64,000 nucleotides of DNA, taken from assembly GCA_033182465.1 (NCBI GenBank), contig CP137318.1, forward strand, positions 1,674,001 to 1,738,000, in the 5' to 3' direction. The DNA is from Sanghuangporus weigelae. Taxonomy: Eukaryota; Basidiomycota; Agaricomycetes; Hymenochaetales; Hymenochaetaceae. A program made the position numbers and the translations under genes. Shown here one piece after another: positions 55,116 to 64,000 of this stretch. The first letter of the stretch is position 1; each line of letters begins with the position of its first letter. The notes beneath the pieces are model-generated. The model was not told the DNA's origin, did no database searches, and saw only the letters and a list, made by a program, of their open reading frames with translations.

Positions 55116-56777
55116 TCATACCCAAACCACCCGTGTCATGTTCGCTACCCCCTGCACCGGTTCTCCCACTACCACTGTGGTAGACTCCGGCCGTGGAGGG
55201 CAGCTACTAGGACGCAAGATAGGATCATAAATGAACTCTGATTCTGGGGAATACTCACTCGCTGCCTGAAGCCTTTCCTCCCTTTCCCCAATTGTCTGGG
55301 CGCTAGGGGTTGGAGTTCCAGGTGGCGAGTTTTCATGAGGGCCTTGGAGTCCATTCCGTTCGAAACGATATCCGTTTGCCCCAAGTCGTTGGGGGCGAAC
55401 CTCGACTAACACTCCTTCTTCGTTCCACATCAGCTCGGGAAATGCTTCTCCTCCGAGCCCTGGGTTTCGCCAGCCATCTCCCGTAGGCCACGGTCGATTT
55501 TCCGTGGGTATTACCTCCCTCAGCAGTTCTTCGGCTTGCTGGTCAAGGTCTTCTGTCTGGCTGGCGGTGGAAACATAGTCCTCGAGTTCCTCACTATCGA
55601 GCTGGGCGACGACTGACTGTTCTTCCAGTACTTCCTCTTGTTCTAGCGTTTGCGGGGGTCCTGTTTCGGTTTGATCGTTTGCCTGGCGTTGTCCTGCATC
55701 TTGGAGATATTCGTCGATCAGCCTTGCAATACGTGGCCCGCCTTCTCCATGTATTGGAGCGAGAGGTGGTGGCATGTCGTCGGAGTCAGCTGCTAAGGTT
55801 GCGAAGCGACTAAACAGCTGTCCTCTCCCGGCGAGTGGTGATTCTGGAGAAGCCCTTCCTTCACGTCTTGCTTCTTGCATTCGGTAGGACTGCCTAGACC
55901 GGATCGTTTGCTGGATTCGACGAATACCTTCGGTAATGGAGTAGTGGCTCGCGGTTTCTTCTTCGGCGTTGCTGATTCGCGCTCGGGTAGCTTCGACTTG
56001 CTCGATCAGATAGGCGACCTGCGTATGAAGCTGCAGGAAGTCTACACCACAAAGTCGGACGATCTCTTGTTGGGCATTGACGAGTTGTTGAGTCATGGCT
56101 GATTGACTGCCATTAGCCGTCGCCGTTATTGCACCAAGAAGTCGTCCTTGCAAAAGTCCAAAGGCGAAGTTCAGCCTTGTGTCCTGCATCGTGGTGACTC
56201 GATCTGTCTGTTCGTTGATCGTCGTTACCATTCCCTCCAGGGTGTGTTCGAGGGTGTGGTGTAGGAATTCTCCCAGAGTCTGTCCTTCTACTGTGATGTG
56301 TTCGGAAAATTCTGAACCCATGTCATAGAGTCGAGAGACAGTAGCGGTGAGAGTTCGCATGGACCGATCAAGGCTTGTAAGTCGGAGATCGAGGCTGATG
56401 ATGGAATTCCGTAGTCGGGCGAGAGCTTCGTCAGCATTCCCGTTAGTGCCGACCATTCGATCCAGGCGTCCATGTACACCGTCGAGTCGTTCTCGGATGC
56501 GGTCCAAAACGGATTCCAGGTGTTCTCCAGCTCCGTGCTGAGGTACCGCCAGTCGTTGAGCGTAGAGTAAAACTCTCCGACCGGTTTGACGGAGTGAGGA
56601 CATCCCTTGGATGATTTCCCGTTCCAGCCAGACCCGTACCGTTGCAAGGCCGTGAAGTACGCCTCCTCTACCTCCGCATTGTTGAGTAAGGACGAATACC
56701 AGGGAAGAAAACCAGAGGACGCTTGATGCAATCCAGAAACTAGTCCAACAAGCTTGCCACAGTTCCATCGGTGACAT
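55116..56777 (-). CDS. Element A ORF b': coiled-coil protein before gag (553 residues)
   Basis: Starts at the first ATG downstream of the predicted transcript start (57560). The N-terminus has a hydrophobic segment (FWIASSVLWFSSLVFVL) that could be a membrane anchor. Heptad-like stretches follow (LESVLDRIRERLDGVHGRLD, LARLRNSIISLDLRLTSLD, LIEQVEATRARISNAEEET), then an acidic, Pro-rich C-terminal half. It occupies the same place as ORF b of family B and has the same coiled-coil then Pro/acid layout. No recognised domain. The first 490 nt overlap ORF a' in another frame. Confidence 0.6.
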   Translation of the reverse strand: MSPMELWQACWTSFWIASSVLWFSSLVFVLTQQCGGRGGVLHGLATVRVWLEREIIQGMSSLRQTGRRVLLYAQRLAVPQHGAGEHLESVLDRIRERLDGVHGRLDRMVGTNGNADEALARLRNSIISLDLRLTSLDRSMRTLTATVSRLYDMGSEFSEHITVEGQTLGEFLHHTLEHTLEGMVTTINEQTDRVTTMQDTRLNFAFGLLQGRLLGAITATANGSQSAMTQQLVNAQQEIVRLCGVDFLQLHTQVAYLIEQVEATRARISNAEEETASHYSITEGIRRIQQTIRSRQSYRMQEARREGRASPESPLAGRGQLFSRFATLAADSDDMPPPLAPIHGEGGPRIARLIDEYLQDAGQRQANDQTETGPPQTLEQEEVLEEQSVVAQLDSEELEDYVSTASQTEDLDQQAEELLREVIPTENRPWPTGDGWRNPGLGGEAFPELMWNEEGVLVEVRPQRLGANGYRFERNGLQGPHENSPPGTPTPSAQTIGEREERLQAASEYSPESEFIYDPILRPSSCPPRPESTTVVVGEPVQGVANMTRVVWV

Positions 56778-57214
56778 AGTTGTTTCGCGAATGAGTAGTT
56801 GCCTCGGTAGACCAGTGCTAGTACTTGGTGTAGGAAGTGTCCGTGTTCCAAGAGGGTGTATTCGAAAGCTTTATATTGTTGGGTGAGAGCGTACAATTCC
56901 TTTTCTTCAGGGGTTTGTCCTCGCAGTACTTCCCAATTGACTTTACTGCCGTCTAGCAGTTTGTCTACCTGCTGACACAGGAATCTTCTCCCAACCCCTT
57001 CTTGTTGGGCGGCGGCAAATTGAAGCTCCAGGGCGGATAGTATAACCGACCTGTAGGGTTCTGGTATAGGGGTTGTTAAATCCTTCTTACCTCGATAGAA
57101 GTTAAGCGTGCGAAAGGCGACAGTTAACTCTTCTTCGAAGCTTCGAAGGGCTTGAACGAATCCCTTGTGTACTTGATAAGCCTGCTTGAGCTGTTGTCGC
57201 CACGCTGGCGTGTG
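56288..57214 (-). CDS. Element A ORF a': open frame without an upstream ATG
   Basis: About 308 codons open from just after a TGA at 57217-57215. The sequence looks coding (LKQAYQVHKGFVQALRSFEE, ILSALELQFAAAQQEGVGRR, FLCQQVDKLLDGSKVNWEVL). No ATG precedes it on the predicted transcript, and its own first Met codon is deep in the frame. It overlaps ORF b' by about 490 nt. It corresponds in position to ORF a of family B. A non-AUG start or a spliced RNA would be needed; neither is proven. Confidence 0.45.
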   Translation of the reverse strand, partial: HTPAWRQQLKQAYQVHKGFVQALRSFEEELTVAFRTLNFYRGKKDLTTPIPEPYRSVILSALELQFAAAQQEGVGRRFLCQQVDKLLDGSKVNWEVLRGQTPEEKELYALTQQYKAFEYTLLEHGHFLHQVLALVYRGNYSFAKQLCHRWNCGKLVGLVSGLHQASSGFLPWYSSLLNNAEVEEAYFTALQRYGSGWNGKSSKGCPHSVKPVGEFYSTLNDWRYLSTELENTWNPFWTASENDSTVYMDAWIEWSALTGMLTKLSPDYGIPSSASISDLQALIGPCELSPLLSLDSMTWVQNFPNTSQ

Positions 57215-57331
57215 TCAGTCTCAATGTGTCACAGGCACAAGAAGAGAACCCTCCTGAGGCAGAGCAATACTTACTGATCGTTAGTGGGTATTTGCACTAC
57301 GAAACAGCAAGATTGGTTACCCCAAGATTGG

Positions 57332-57342
57332 AGCAAAATTAT
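57332..57342 (-). other. Self-complementary primer-binding site of element A
   Basis: On the minus strand, two bases after the 5' LTR, ATAATTTTGCT (11 bases) is the reverse complement of AGCAAAATTAT at 57560-57550, the predicted 5' end of the transcript. The same TT spacer separates LTR and primer site in family B. Length and position match the Tf1 self-priming arrangement. Confidence 0.65.
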
Positions 57343-57549
57343 AATGTTAGGACCAGTGTTTTTAGACGAGGTGGTCAGTCTAAGCGTACCGGAACAAGTC
57401 CCTGCTTATTCCTTCTGATGATAATTGATTGGAGACGGAACGAAGGTTATAGATGTACTACTTTAGAAGCGAGCGATAGGCTCAAGCTTGACCTCAGTAG
57501 TAGAACAGGGTTTCAATCAAAGGGTACAGTTTTCGATTGAGAGTACAAA

Positions 57550-57596
57550 ATAATTTTGCTGAGGGACAATGCCCCGCTCAGCTGGCCCTTAAATAA
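57550..57596 (-). promoter_or_regulatory. Predicted promoter and transcript start of element A
   Basis: TATA-like box about 28 bp before AGCAAAATTAT, the segment complementary to the primer-binding site. The agreement of two independent signals supports a start at about 57560. Confidence 0.6.
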
Positions 57597-57947
57597 CCTA
57601 TTTACTAAATAGTACCGACTACCTATTACTACCGACTACAGCCTTGCTATTGGTCTAGACAATATGTTTTCTCTGACACCAGTACTCTACTCTGGTGCCA
57701 ACACCGATACTTTCCTCTAGTGTTGAATCACAATACTGCTACCATATTAGGAGGGTTTGTTTGAGTCCTACTACCCCGATGCTTCGAGAAGCTTCTTCCG
57801 TGCTTCCTCCGATCTGCAATCGTTATCACATGTTAATCTCTCCTTATCTTTACCCCGCGATCCTTCTCCGTTCCCAGACGGGTTCCCATGATAGTTGCCA
57901 AGCTATCGCTTCTCTGGCGCTCCGTTCCCGGGCCGAGCTTCTGCCGC

Positions 57948-58859
57948 TTAATCCTCGATCATGGGGGAGATAGTGATATCAGGGTTAGAGATCGGCAGAG
58001 CTTGCCGATCTTCTCCCGGCGGATGAGTGTACTCCGCTACACTCCTTCTGTGCCTCGCCGCGACTTCGATGTCCGATAGTTGTAGTCCTGGGCCCGTGGT
58101 TAGCCGTAGCCTCTGTCCAAAGTGCTCGCGGCTATTCCACTCATCAACTGTAATTACCCCTGGCTCTGACGCTCGCCAAGCCTGCATTAAGCGTTCTATC
58201 GCTTCTTCCGTAAGATGTTCAATGTCCGAAGGTGGCCGCTTGTAAACTGGCCAATCTACTTCCACTGCCGTGTGACTGCACAAGGTCTGGTGCCGATGCT
58301 GATTGATCCAAGCTCGCACGCCGACCTTTAATGCATAGACATCCCTATCGCTAAGCCATATGGATACCTCATGGTCGTATGCACTCATTCCGTGGTTCGG
58401 TAATGGTTGGTCTTCTGTTCGTTCCGAGGGTCCGGGCTTATGCCGAATCTTGACATCGGCTGCTTCCCTTGACACTAACCGTTCCGTGAAGTTTTTCATG
58501 AGCCATTCCGCAAGTACCCAGCTTCGTTGGTAGGCCAAGTAACAATTGGCGCACACCAAGCTCTCATGTACAAATCTTCTAGTTGCACCACGCCGATAAT
58601 GTCTTCGTTGCAGGAGTTCCGTATACCTTGCGACATTCCTTTCTTCCATCGCCGCCAGACTGCGTTCCGGCGGTGGAGTATGTCCAATGTGCATATTAGT
58701 TAGTCCTAATTGCAAATCATTAGAGTCCTCCGTGTCTTCTCCAGACGATCCGTGGTTTGCTACTCTTGAGTCGCCACCACTGTTCTGCCGTAGTAGCCTT
58801 TCGAAATAGTCTTGATTTGGCATCGCAACTCGGTGTGTAAAATTTAGCCCACGCCGCAT
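57948..58859 (-). CDS. LTR-encoded protein of family A (303 residues), 5' LTR copy
   Basis: Same protein as at 19381-20292 with very few differences, beginning 24 bp inside the LTR. It is upstream of the predicted promoter in this LTR, so it would not be on the element's main transcript from this copy. Confidence 0.6.
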   Translation of the reverse strand: MRRGLNFTHRVAMPNQDYFERLLRQNSGGDSRVANHGSSGEDTEDSNDLQLGLTNMHIGHTPPPERSLAAMEERNVARYTELLQRRHYRRGATRRFVHESLVCANCYLAYQRSWVLAEWLMKNFTERLVSREAADVKIRHKPGPSERTEDQPLPNHGMSAYDHEVSIWLSDRDVYALKVGVRAWINQHRHQTLCSHTAVEVDWPVYKRPPSDIEHLTEEAIERLMQAWRASEPGVITVDEWNSREHFGQRLRLTTGPGLQLSDIEVAARHRRSVAEYTHPPGEDRQALPISNPDITISPMIED

Positions 58860-58883
58860 TAGATAACCACAATTTTCGTAACA

Positions 58884-59591
58884 GTGCTGGAATAGTGTCT
58901 TTAATGTGGCGAAGTATGCGTAAGAAAGCAATGAGATAGCTAGAATGTAAGTCCATGTAAATAGTGAAACAAAGCGTAAAAATAATAACTGGCGGGTACA
59001 GGTTCTCCACCAAATAGACCATGATCCATCTACCCTCCTCGTCGTGCCTCATCTCATATCGCATTCCGCGGAGAGAGAGGGCCCGTCGGTAGTCCTGGAT
59101 GATAGTGCTGGCGCGTCCCTCCAGTTCCGGGTGGATGGTGCAGACGGCCGGGCTCACCTGGCCATTCGGCCACATCCCTTCATAGTATCTCAGGTGTAAA
59201 TCCGGGTTTGATGCTGCATGGGCTACAATTGCGACGTTCCTGCACGTCGCTTCCACCGCCACATACTGCCAAATTGGCGGGATAGATAGCAAGGTTTCCA
59301 TAGTTGTTGTCGGCGTGAAATTGAGAAAACCACCGCATCTCATCAGCGCACGTCGGTGGACAGGCTGGAGTAGCTCTGTGAGGTATGGCACATGCATGTA
59401 CCAGACGGGCACTCCCCAGTATAGTATCGGCCATAATATTTGCAGGTAGTAAATCCGCATATGGCGCGCCTTCAGGCTACGGAAACGAGATGTCAGCCAT
59501 TCAAGGCTAGACCATGCTGAGTGTCCTGCTGTTACTCGGGACTTAACAAAAGGGGTGAAGGATAGATTTTTGTCCATGCAGATACCCAGCC
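58884..59591 (-). mobile_element. LINE, reverse transcriptase C-terminal region (right piece)
   Basis: Minus-strand frame beginning MDKNLSFTPFVKSRVTAG and continuing through the typical post-reverse-transcriptase region of LINE ORF2: VPVWYMHVPYLTELLQPVHR, RALMRCGGFLNFTPTTTMET, LLSIPPIWQYVAVEATCRN. This resembles the thumb and connection seen before an RNase H domain in fungal LINEs. It is bounded on the left by the 5' LTR of A (GTGCT) and on the right by a solo LTR (CAGCC). The piece continues at 18777 to the left and at 61131 to the right. Confidence 0.75.
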
Positions 59592-61130
59592 TGTTACGAA
59601 AATTGTGGTTATCTAATGCGGCGTGGGCTAAATTTTACACACCGAGTTGCGATGCCAAATCAAGACTATTTCGAAAGGCTACTACGGCAGAACAGTGGTG
59701 GCGACTCAAGAGTAGCAAACCACGGATCGTCTGGAGAAGACACGGAGGACTCTAATGATTTGCAATTAGGACTAACTAATATGCACATTGGACATACTCC
59801 ACCGCCGGAACGCAGTCTGGCGGCGATGGAAGAAAGGAATGTCGCAAGGTATACGGAACTCCTGCAACGAAGACATTATCGGCGTGGTGCAACTAGAAGA
59901 TTTGTACATGAAAGCTTGGTGTGCGCCAATTGTTACTTGGCCTACCAACGAAGCTGGGTACTTGCGGAATGGCTCATGAAAAACTTCACGGAACGGTTAG
60001 TGTCAAGGGAAGCAGCCAATGTCAAGATTCGGCATAAGCCCGGACCCTCGGAACGAACAGAAGACCAACCATTACCGAACCACGGAATGAGTGCATACGA
60101 CCATGAGGTATCCATATGGCTTAGCGATAGGGATGTCTATGCATTAAAGGTCGGCGTGCGAGCTTGGATCAATCAGCATCGGCACCAGACCTTGTGCAGT
60201 CACACGGCAGTGGAAGTAGATTGGCCAGTTTACAAGCGGCCACCTTCGGACATTGAACATCTTACGGAAGAAGCGATAGAACGCTTAATGCAGGCTTGGC
60301 GAGCGTCAGAGCCAGGGGTAATTACAGTTGATGAGTGGAATAGCCGCGAGCACTTTGGACAGAGGCTACGGCTAACCACGGGCCCAGGACTACAACTATC
60401 GGACATCGAAGTCGCGGCGAGGCACAGAAGGAGTGTAGCGGAGTACACTCATGCGCCGGGAGAAGATCGGCAAGCTCTGCCGATCTCTAACCCTGATATC
60501 ACTATCTCCCCCATGATCGAGGATTAAGCGGCAGAAGCTCGGCCCGGGAACGGAGCGCCAGAGAAGCGATAGCTTGGCAACTATCATGGGAACCCGTCTG
60601 GGAACGGAGAAGGATCGCGGGGTAAAGATAAGGAGAGATTAACATGTGATAACGATTGCAGATCGGAGGAAGCACGGAAGAAGCTTCTCGAAGCATCGGG
60701 GTAGTAGGACTCAAACAAACCCTCCTAATATGGTAGCAGTATTGTGATTCAACACTAGAGGAAAGTATCGGTGTTGGCACCAGAGTAGAGTACTGGTGTC
60801 AGAGAAAACATATTGTCTAGACCAATAGCAAGGCTGTAGTCGGTAGTAATAGGTAGTCGGTACTATTTAGTAAATAGGTTATTTAAGGGCCAGCTGAGCG
60901 GGGCATTGTCCCTCAGCAAAATTATTTTGTACTCTCAATCGAAAACTGTACCCTTTGATTGAAACCCTGTTCTACTACTGAGGTCAAGCTTGAGCCTATC
61001 GCTCGCTTCTAAAGTAGTACATCTATAACCTTCGTTCCGTCTCCAATCAATTATCATCAGAAGGAATAAGCAGGGACTTGTTCCGGTACGCTTAGACTGA
61101 CCACCTCGTCTAAAAACACTGGTCCTAACA
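59592..61130 (+). mobile_element. A-LTR-d: solo LTR of family A (1,539 bp)
   Basis: Begins TGTTACGAAAATTG and ends GGTCCTAACA, flanked by CAGCC on both sides (59587-59591 and 61131-61135), inside the LINE. TATA-like TTATTTAAG at 60889-60897 and the self-primer complement AGCAAAATTAT at 60915-60925 mark the promoter. No internal element sequence, so a solo LTR left by LTR-LTR recombination. Confidence 0.92.
59616..60527 (+). CDS. LTR-encoded protein of family A in the solo LTR (303 residues)
   Basis: Full-length version of the LTR protein, open from the ATG 24 bp inside the LTR to the end NPDITISPMIED. It differs from the copies in element A by only a few residues. Confidence 0.6.
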   Translation: MRRGLNFTHRVAMPNQDYFERLLRQNSGGDSRVANHGSSGEDTEDSNDLQLGLTNMHIGHTPPPERSLAAMEERNVARYTELLQRRHYRRGATRRFVHESLVCANCYLAYQRSWVLAEWLMKNFTERLVSREAANVKIRHKPGPSERTEDQPLPNHGMSAYDHEVSIWLSDRDVYALKVGVRAWINQHRHQTLCSHTAVEVDWPVYKRPPSDIEHLTEEAIERLMQAWRASEPGVITVDEWNSREHFGQRLRLTTGPGLQLSDIEVAARHRRSVAEYTHAPGEDRQALPISNPDITISPMIED

Positions 61131-61233
61131 CAGCCATGTAATCGACGGTGATGAGTATATCCACCGGTTCTGGTACGTGAGTAGTTGGTTTATCAGTGGA
61201 GTGAACCTTCCCCGTGAACCCCAGACGTGGCGG
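61131..61233 (-). mobile_element. LINE, reverse transcriptase fragment (far-right piece)
   Basis: About 100 bp between the solo LTR and repeat D2. On the minus strand its frame leads toward the WLGICMDKNLSF block typical of LINE reverse transcriptases (usual form YLGV..D..L.F), across the duplicated CAGCC. The rest of the LINE presumably lies beyond D2, outside the window. Confidence 0.6.
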
Positions 61234-64000
61234 TGTAGCGCACTGGCTCCTCCTGTGCCAGTACACTCATACTATGGCTCCCTCTTACTGCAGATACCAT
61301 ATCCCAGCACTGCCGACACCTGAGAGTGTGAGGGCACACTCCTATTGCACTCGGGACATCATTTGAGCACGTATCCATTGATTCCAGCACACGTACTGTA
61401 CTGCGGCGCCCTCCTATGACCCAAATCGATCCGCCGATGGCTCCCTGACACTCAGACAGGTCCGCCGACAGCTCCTACCCAGCACCAGGCACTATAGGAC
61501 ACATCCCTCAGTGACTACGTGCCGCCGATCTTATGATTTACCATACGTACAGCCGTGCGGCGACTCTGGATGCCTCCGAGTCGGCCCCCCTTGGCGCCGA
61601 TCAATGCGGCGGACACTCAGACATCCTCAGGTACCTTCGCCGACGCCTCCTACAGCTTATCAAGCAGTCCCCCATTGTCTAGGGAGCTATATATTGTCAT
61701 ATGTGCTTACATGCCTCATTACGACATATCTGCCACCAGTCCGGCAGTCCCCCACAGCACTGCCGCTCCGGCCACTCATATTAGTCACTAGGGATTGCCC
61801 ACACTCTGTATTGAGTGCCGCCGATGCATCGGACACCTCAGGGACATCGGCTGATGCGCCCTTTGTCTCATATACGCGATATCAGCCTCCAATCATCGGT
61901 TCCGATGTTTCCCGACTTCCCCCTGACGCGGTGTAGTGCGCCGCACTTGCCTGTACCGGTACGTCGGTACAGGCCCCTCAGTACTCCGTACAGTATACCA
62001 TCGTGCGGCGACCGCTACACCTCCGCCACTCCTTAAGACCTTCCAAACCGCCGCTCCTTGATTCGCGGCTCAACCAATACGTCCGCCGCCTCCCGTCCTT
62101 CGAAGACTTCCCAAACCGAGTATGCTTGGCCAGCCGCACTTTCTGATACACGGGCGCCTGGAACGTTGCAACGGATGTATCGGCTACGGCGGCAGAAGGA
62201 TATCGAACCGTATAGCCGATGGAATATTCGTCGGCTCCTGTTGATTGGCTTATCCGACGTCGGGTAGTGGTTTTACAAGGTCCCAGGTACCACGTTTCAT
62301 GTTCATACTATGCTGCTTCGTGCGCCGAGTCCGATTGTCGGACGCGGCGGCCACTCGCGTATTCCCCTTTTAGTATTATTGCCTCCCCTGACGTTTCATA
62401 TTCGCGTGGTGCGACCACTTAGCGATCCGAGCGCGCCCGATGATGATGCGCCGCGCCAATCACCGCCAGCCCGATCAGCGCGCGCCCGTGTCTTGGCAGC
62501 TTCGCGGCGTGCCCCGATCTTCGGGTCCGCACCGATTGCACGCCTGTGACGCGCCGTCACTGTCGCCGCCTCTGTGACGCTCTTCCCCAGCATTCCCCAG
62601 TATATATAGACCTCATGTATGTAGTGTTCAGAAGCAGTAGTTCAGAATAGATCTCAGTGCACTCCTCTCGTCTCTATTAGCCCTTTTGCTCTCTATCGCC
62701 TCCGCCGAAGATCGTGTGCCGACATAAGACGCCGCCCCCGTTTAAGGGAATAACAGGGGCACGTGCTCACTCGCTACTGCGCAAGTGATCGGCAGAGCTA
62801 TCCCCCGTCCTGGGAATCGGCAGCGCCATCGCCCTCTTGACACTCGGCGACCCCGCCGCTCTCCTGGGAATCGGCAGCGCCATCGCCCTCTTGACAATCG
62901 ACGACACCGTCGCTCTCCTGGTAATCGGCGACACCGTCGCTCCCCTAGTAATCGGCGACACCGTCGCTCTCCTGGTAATCGGCGACACCGTCGCTCTCCT
63001 GGTAATCGGCGACACCGTCGCTCCCCTAGTAATCGGCGACACCGTCGCTCCCCTAGTAATCGGCGACACCGTCGCTCTCCTGGTAATCGGCGACACCGTC
63101 GCTCTCCTGGTAATCGGCGGTACCGTCGCTCTACTAGTAATCGCCGCTGCTCGCAGGACTCGACAGCGCCGTCGCTCTATTGCTTATTCGTGACGCCGAC
63201 ATCTTGACTCGTCGGCGGCTTTGTCTCGTACATTATCGGCGGCGTCCCCTTTATACGCGGATCATACCATACCCCTTACGATTGAGCTCTCCCCACGACT
63301 GAGCGCGCATCCCGATCGGCAGCAGTGCTTCCGGGTCAAATTGTCCCCCACGGCACCAAGCTGTCCAGGAGGTCTAGCCACGAGTTGGATCCCTTCTTAC
63401 CTCTCCGATCTTTGACACCGCCGACGCCTCTCTGTGGTCGAACGCTGTTGCCTTCGCCGCTGCTTAAGAGGGTCTGATAGTCTACAGCGGCGGCCCCCAT
63501 TAGACCATGTATGGAAGGTAGGCATGTGGTACATCGGCGTGCCAAGCCACCGACTCGCGCCGCCAAGCCCAACTCCGCCGGCGCCCGTGTTATTGCAGAT
63601 ACTCGATATTCCATGCTATTGGACGCCCCCCTCACGTTGCCGCTCTCAGATTTCACCTGGGCGCTCCGGCAGCGGCCCTTGGCGACCCAGATGACTCAGG
63701 AGATGTTGTCAGACAGTAGGATGTGTCGGGGACAGCAGTAGAGTATATATAGAGCTTATACTAGCTTGTAGAAAAAAGGATTCCAAGCCTAGCAAGGATT
63801 CCAAGAGCATGTACCAGACCGAGCACCAGAGTTCGAGATATCCCTCACTCTGAGTCTCCCCTCATGTACTGAGCCTCCCCCTTGACTATATACTATCCTT
63901 GACATCTCCTCTTGTTTGACTCCACATTCTACTTGCCTTCGCCGCCTCCGGTACGCCTCTGCCGCTCTGACGTTCAGTGATCCGGCGCCCCTCTATTCGA
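61234..64000 (+). mobile_element. D2: second copy of repeat D (runs off the window)
   Basis: Begins TGTAGCGCACTGG, the reverse complement of the right end of D1. 61234-61930 matches 51900-52592 inverted, and 63485-64000 matches 39095-39466 plus 51762-51900 inverted. About 1.55 kb in the middle (about 61,930-63,485) has no counterpart in D1; it contains a 27-bp minisatellite. TATA-like TATATATAG boxes occur at about 62,594 and at 63744-63752. By comparison with D1, about 0.57 kb should remain outside the window. No convincing protein-coding gene. Confidence 0.6.
62827..63150 (+). repeat. 27-bp minisatellite in D2
   Basis: About ten to twelve copies of a unit like TCGCTCTCCTGGTAATCGGC plus GACACCG. 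Two main unit types alternate (CTCTCCTGG and CTCCCCTAG), with more diverged copies at both ends. As the unit is a multiple of three, open frames run through it in several frames; they are by-products. Confidence 0.9.

Larger units (their letters stand above)
18778..58883 (-). mobile_element. Element A: Ty3-type chromovirus, interrupted by two nested insertions
   Basis: LTR retrotransposon on the minus strand, flanked by the 5-bp duplication GTGCT (18773-18777 and 58884-58888). Parts in transcription order: 5' LTR 58883-57345, primer-binding site, ATG-free leader, two overlapping pre-gag ORFs, gag, protease, reverse transcriptase/RNase H, integrase with chromodomain, polypurine tract, 3' LTR 20316-18778. 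Its own sequence is about 12.2 kb; the rest of the 40-kb span is a solo LTR carrying B1 (22020-35853) and repeat D1 carrying B2 (38531-52592). The two LTRs have the same length (1,539 bp) and I saw only about four differences, so A is young, though older than B1 and B2. It is broken by the two insertions. Confidence 0.85.
57345..58883 (-). repeat. 5' LTR of element A (1,539 bp)
   Basis: Same ends as the 3' LTR (TGTTACG...CCTAACA on the minus strand), with GTGCT outside at 58884-58888. A TATA-like TTATTTAAG lies at 57596-57588 and the predicted start is at 57560, giving about 216 bp of R-U5. Confidence 0.9.

Noticed and set aside
61511-61936. ORF of 141 codons in D2
   Set aside because: Pro/Ser/Thr-rich, GC-driven frame without any recognisable motif, and the corresponding region in D1 does not support a conserved protein.
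62827-63150. CRISPR-like array
   Set aside because: Units are contiguous, with no unique spacers; it is a minisatellite in a eukaryotic repeat.

Overview
The window looks like nuclear DNA of a filamentous fungus, most likely a basidiomycete of the Agaricomycetes. The evidence is several genes with many short GT-AG introns (about 50-160 nt), CT-rich sequence just upstream of a start codon, a fungal-type pantothenate kinase, and a dense nest of chromodomain Ty3-type LTR retrotransposons. I cannot name the species.

Left part, 1 to about 18,100: host genes. A pantothenate kinase (5' end outside the window) converges on a small NOPCHAP1/DUF4598-like gene. That gene is divergent from a gene for a protein with three homeodomains, each cut by an intron at the same codon position. 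From 4,858 to 11,199 I find no convincing gene. Two further minus-strand genes follow: an unrecognised 377-residue protein (11,200-12,411) and an unrecognised, largely disordered 1,214-residue protein (13,423-17,254).

Right part, about 18,100 to 64,000: a retroelement nest. The oldest layer is a LINE on the minus strand, seen in pieces at 18,201-18,777, 58,884-59,591 and 61,131-61,233. A Ty3-type element here called A (18,778-58,883, minus, 1,539-bp LTRs, target duplication GTGCT) sits in the LINE. A carries two insertions. One is a solo LTR of its own family (A-LTR-b, duplication GTTGG), which in turn carries a complete 12,290-bp element B1 (duplication AATAG). The other is a TG...CA-bounded repeat D1 (duplication GCGG), which carries a second copy, B2 (duplication GGCGT). 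Another solo A-family LTR (59,592-61,130, duplication CAGCC) and a second D copy (61,234 to the window end) lie further right in the LINE.

The most interesting biology is in families A and B. Both have long LTRs whose U3 encodes a protein. Both have a primer-binding site complementary to the predicted 5' end of their own transcript (Tf1-like self-priming) and a very long leader with no ATG, before a coiled-coil ORF that precedes gag. In B, only one ATG occurs between the predicted transcription start and the gag start, about 1.6 kb away, with an ATGA stop/start overlap. This layout resembles the leaky-scanning organisation of rice tungro bacilliform virus. B also carries an ORF after pol and, on the opposite strand near its 3' LTR, what reads as a small two-exon gene for a single-pass membrane protein. 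B1 and B2 look whole and, as far as I could compare them, identical, so the family has moved very recently.
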